This document shows, piece by piece, positions 20,925 to 23,182 of a stretch of 23,182 nt of DNA; the stretch's first letter is position 1; the number at the start of each line of letters is the position of its first letter. The notes below the pieces were generated by a model. It had not been told where the DNA came from, did no database searches, and saw only the letters and a list, made by a program, of their open reading frames with translations. The DNA is from Paracoccaceae bacterium (GTDB lineage Bacteria > Pseudomonadota > Alphaproteobacteria > Rhodobacterales > Rhodobacteraceae). Location: NCBI GenBank assembly GCA_007129775.1, contig SKUV01000020.1:1-23182 (forward strand), in the 5' to 3' direction. A program made the position numbers and the translations under genes.

Positions 20925-21707
20925 ATGACCAAACCGCTCATGGCAAAGGCGACCGCCGTCTGGCTGGTCGACAATACCACGCTCACCTTCCGTCAGATCG
21001 CCGAATTCTGCGGCCTGCACGAACTGGAGGTGCAGGGCATCGCCGATGGCGACGTGGCGACAGGGGTCAAGGGTTTCGATCCGATCGCCAACAACCAGTT
21101 GGACCAGTCCGAGATCGACAAGGCCGAGAAAGACGCCTCTTATGACCTGCGGCTCAAGTACAACCCGGCCGCGGTGGGCGAGGAAAAGCGCCGCGGCCCG
21201 CGCTACACGCCGCTGTCCAAGCGGCAGGAGCGGCCGGCGGCGATCCTGTGGCTGGTGAAATTCCATCCCGAACTGACCGACGGCCAGATTTCGCGCCTCG
21301 TCGGCACGACCAAACCCACGATCCAGTCGCTGCGCGACCGCACGCATTGGAACATCGCCAATATCCAGCCGATCGATCCGGTGGCGCTGGGGCTGTGCAA
21401 GCAGTCCGAACTGGATCGCGCCGTGCAGCAGGCCGCGCGCAAGAAGGCCTCCGAGGGGGTGGTGATGTCGGATGACGAACGGCGCAAGCTGGTGTCCACG
21501 GAAACGTCTCTCGGGATGGCGCCGGAGCCGAAGATCCCCGCTTCCATCGCCGGGCTGGAGAACTTTTCGCTGACCGGCACGCCGGCGACGACGGAAGAGG
21601 CCGAAGAGGCAAAGCCCGCCGATTACAGCGACGCCGACAGCTTTTTCAACCTGCCCGACAGCGACGATCAGAACGACGACGAGGACGACGACGACCCGCG
21701 GCGCTGA
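20925..21707 (+). CDS. trcR: DUF1013 cell-cycle transcription regulator, TrcR-like
   Basis: DUF1013 proteins are conserved in alphaproteobacteria; the Caulobacter member TrcR associates with RNA polymerase and promotes transcription of cell-cycle genes such as ccrM. The N-terminus PLMAKATAVWLVDNTTLTFRQIAEFCGLHELEVQGIADGD has a helix-turn-helix look, and a second one is ERPAAILWLVKFHPELTDGQISRLVGTTKPTIQSLRDRTHW near residue 100; the latter is the most diagnostic stretch. The last 50 residues are acidic and disordered (DSDDQNDDEDDDDPRR). It is 260 residues. ATG 20925 has AGGAGG 5 bases upstream; an in-frame earlier ATG at 20904 lacks one. A GANTC site (20842-20846) lies upstream. Symbol given by family resemblance. 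Confidence 0.85.
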   Translation: MTKPLMAKATAVWLVDNTTLTFRQIAEFCGLHELEVQGIADGDVATGVKGFDPIANNQLDQSEIDKAEKDASYDLRLKYNPAAVGEEKRRGPRYTPLSKRQERPAAILWLVKFHPELTDGQISRLVGTTKPTIQSLRDRTHWNIANIQPIDPVALGLCKQSELDRAVQQAARKKASEGVVMSDDERRKLVSTETSLGMAPEPKIPASIAGLENFSLTGTPATTEEAEEAKPADYSDADSFFNLPDSDDQNDDEDDDDPRR

Positions 21708-21730
21708 GGGCAGCGCGGCAGCGGCAGGGC

Positions 21731-21757
21731 GGGTCAGGCGGCGTCCTGGCCCGTTTT
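21731..21757 (+). terminator. Terminator of the DUF1013 gene
   Basis: GGGTCAGG (21731-21738) pairs with CCTGGCCC (21745-21752) around CGGCGT, with one G-T pair, followed by GTTTT. It overlaps the last codons of the convergent AI-2E-family gene, so one stretch serves as both coding sequence and terminator. Confidence 0.75.
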
Positions 21758-22930
21758 CTGTTTGCCCGTTGCTTCGTCCCGGGCGGACCATTTTCCGACC
21801 GCAAGCCGCGGCGCCTCGTCATGGGAATCGGCCAGCCCCTCGCGCGACAGCAGGATCGCAACGGGCCGCATCTGAGGGATCTGGGCGCAGACGATCATCA
21901 CAGCCACCATGATCGGCACCGCCAGAAACATGCCCGGTATCCCCCAGACCAGCCCCCAGAAGGCCAGCGACATGATGATGCCGAAGGATGACAGCCGCAG
22001 CGCCCTTCCCATCAGCATCGGGTCGATGATGTTGCCGATCAGGAACTGGACCGCGCCGGCCAGCACGAACACCGCCAGCGTGATGAACGGATCGGCCACC
22101 TGAATGAAGGTGACCACCGCCACCACCAGTGTCACGATGATCGAGCCGAGGTTGGGGATGAAGTTGAGGATGAAGGTCAAGATCCCCATCGCCGCCGCGA
22201 ATTCCAGCGAAAAAGCCGACATGATCAGGAAAACCAGCAGGCCCGTTGCCGCGCTGACGAGCGATTTGACCAGCAGGTAATAGTTCACGTTGCGGATGAT
22301 CGCCCCGATCACCCGGCTGATCCGTTCGGCCTGCGCGCGGTCGCCCACGAGGTTTTCCAGCTTGGTCGAGAACCAGATACGTTCGGCGAACAGGAAGGCG
22401 ACGAAAAGGATGATCAGCACCACCGCCGACAACAGGTTGCCGGCCTGACCCGCGGCGGTGCGCAGATAGGTGCTGAACTGGATCGAGCGCATGGAGGTCA
22501 GAACCGCGGCCTCCACATCCTCGCCCATGAAGGAAAAGGCGCTGGCGATGGCGAACTGCGCCTGTTCGGTATAGGCCAGCGTGGTGGACAGCACCGTGTT
22601 GACCTGCGACAGCACCAGCCCCGACAGCGTCAGCAGCCCCGAAGCGATGAGCGCCACCGCAAAGACGCTGGCCAGCCAGTTGGTGATCCGCAGCGACCCG
22701 ATTCGCAGCCGCGCGATCGAATTGATTGCATCCGAGGTCAGCGAAAAGAGAATGATGGCGATGGCGAGCGAGATCAGCACGAACTTTGCCGCGATCAGCA
22801 TGTAAAGCACGATGGCGAAGGCGATGATGCCCATCAGCCATGTCTGCAGCCGGAATTTCTCGCCAAAGGTCAGCCGTGCGTGGGGCAACGGCAGGTTGGG
22901 GTCGTGGCCGGTTTTGTCGTGGCTCTCCAT
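21734..22930 (-). CDS. AI-2E family transporter (PerM/TqsA-like membrane protein)
   Basis: This family of polytopic inner-membrane proteins includes E. coli TqsA (autoinducer-2 export) and PerM; most members are of unknown substrate, and some act as ion antiporters. The 398-residue protein shows about eight hydrophobic segments, starting with WLMGIIAFAIVLYMLIAAKFVLISLAIAIILFSL. Diagnostic features are FILNFIPNLGSIIVTLV near residue 265 and QFLIGNIIDPMLMGRALRLSSFGIIMSLAFWGLVWGIPGMFLAVPI toward the C-terminus. I chose ATG at 22930 (MESHDKTGHDPNLPLPHARLTF); a start 66 bases earlier adds a basic, unrelated stretch. Substrate cannot be inferred. Its 3' end overlaps the opposing terminator. Confidence 0.9.
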   Translation of the reverse strand: MESHDKTGHDPNLPLPHARLTFGEKFRLQTWLMGIIAFAIVLYMLIAAKFVLISLAIAIILFSLTSDAINSIARLRIGSLRITNWLASVFAVALIASGLLTLSGLVLSQVNTVLSTTLAYTEQAQFAIASAFSFMGEDVEAAVLTSMRSIQFSTYLRTAAGQAGNLLSAVVLIILFVAFLFAERIWFSTKLENLVGDRAQAERISRVIGAIIRNVNYYLLVKSLVSAATGLLVFLIMSAFSLEFAAAMGILTFILNFIPNLGSIIVTLVVAVVTFIQVADPFITLAVFVLAGAVQFLIGNIIDPMLMGRALRLSSFGIIMSLAFWGLVWGIPGMFLAVPIMVAVMIVCAQIPQMRPVAILLSREGLADSHDEAPRLAVGKWSARDEATGKQKTGQDAA

Positions 22931-23182
22931 GAAACGCGTCCGGTTGCGGGCCCGCCCCACGGCCCTTTGGTGGATCGGCGCGACGCGCCCTGGCACGCCT
23001 GCCTTTCCCTGGTTCTAATGTTGCAGCCGGCCCATATCAAGCGATTGGCCGCAACGATGCGGCGTGCGGCGGCGCGCAGGGCCGTCCTGCCCAACAAGAC
23101 GGCGCAGCACGGGTATGCGGCACATCGGCCCCGGTTTGCGCCCCATCGGGCCCGCGCCCGATCAGTTGCTGCGCGACGGGTC
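22931..23182. other. Upstream region at the right window edge
   Basis: This stretch should hold the promoter of the AI-2E-family gene, but I see no clear pair of hexamers. On the plus strand an ATG at 23115 opens a frame (MRHIGPGLRPIGPAPDQLLRDG) that runs off the edge. It could be the start of a further gene, but there is no ribosome site and I do not recognise it. Confidence 0.4.

Noticed and set aside
23115..23182. Possible start of a plus-strand gene at the right edge
   Set aside because: Only 22 codons are visible, with no ribosome site and no recognisable family; noted in the edge-region entry instead.

Overview
This high-GC window carries the carotenoid / bacteriochlorophyll / reaction-centre superoperon of a purple phototrophic alphaproteobacterium (Rhodobacterales). 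Three things point to a Rhodovulum-like member of the Rhodobacteraceae: the order crtEF-bchCXYZ-pufQBALMC followed by dxs, the absence of pufX, and a reaction-centre cytochrome (PufC) with only three CXXCH haem sites and no lipobox cysteine. The genus is an inference from remembered family traits; no database was searched.

Region 1 (1-2047, minus strand): the 5' part of crtC and all of crtD, overlapping in different frames; both act late in spheroidene synthesis. Region 2 (2048-2204): a divergent crtD/crtE control region with two perfect TGT-N12-ACA PpsR/CrtJ-type palindromes. Region 3 (2205-13348, plus strand): crtE-crtF, then a second control region (about 4285-4464) with three TGT-N12-ACA palindromes and a good sigma-70-like promoter, then bchC-bchX-bchY-bchZ-pufQ-pufB-pufA-pufL-pufM-pufC. 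Many junctions overlap by 1-4 bases (bchC/X, bchY/Z, bchZ/pufQ, pufM/C), which implies translational coupling. Hairpins after pufA and after pufC fit the differential mRNA stability known for puf operons.

Region 4 (13349-15843): dxs, which makes the isoprenoid precursor of carotenoids, phytol and quinone tails, then a 392-base gap with a perfect 32-bp palindrome and two terminators. Region 5 (15844-18986): housekeeping genes rpsU (minus), a COQ9-family ubiquinone protein, a fold-type IV aminotransferase and a PIG3-like quinone oxidoreductase. Region 6 (18987-23182): a VPLPA/PEP-CTERM surface protein, an RNase T2 homologue with a Gln where the catalytic Glu is usual (minus), a DUF1013/TrcR cell-cycle regulator, and an AI-2E-family membrane protein (minus).

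Together the genes supply precursor (dxs), branch it to GGPP (crtE), finish the carotenoids (crtF, crtD, crtC), reduce and dehydrogenate chlorophyllide to bacteriochlorophyllide (bchXYZ, bchC), and build LH1 and the reaction centre with its electron-donating cytochrome (pufQBALMC). The PpsR-type sites would repress pigment genes in oxygen and light. No CRISPR array, insertion sequence, tRNA or phage gene was seen. The phototrophy cluster is a known system. The less ordinary signals are the missing crtC start codon, the third PpsR-like site, the triheme PufC, and paired GAAACA/TGTTTC dyads in two intergenic regions.
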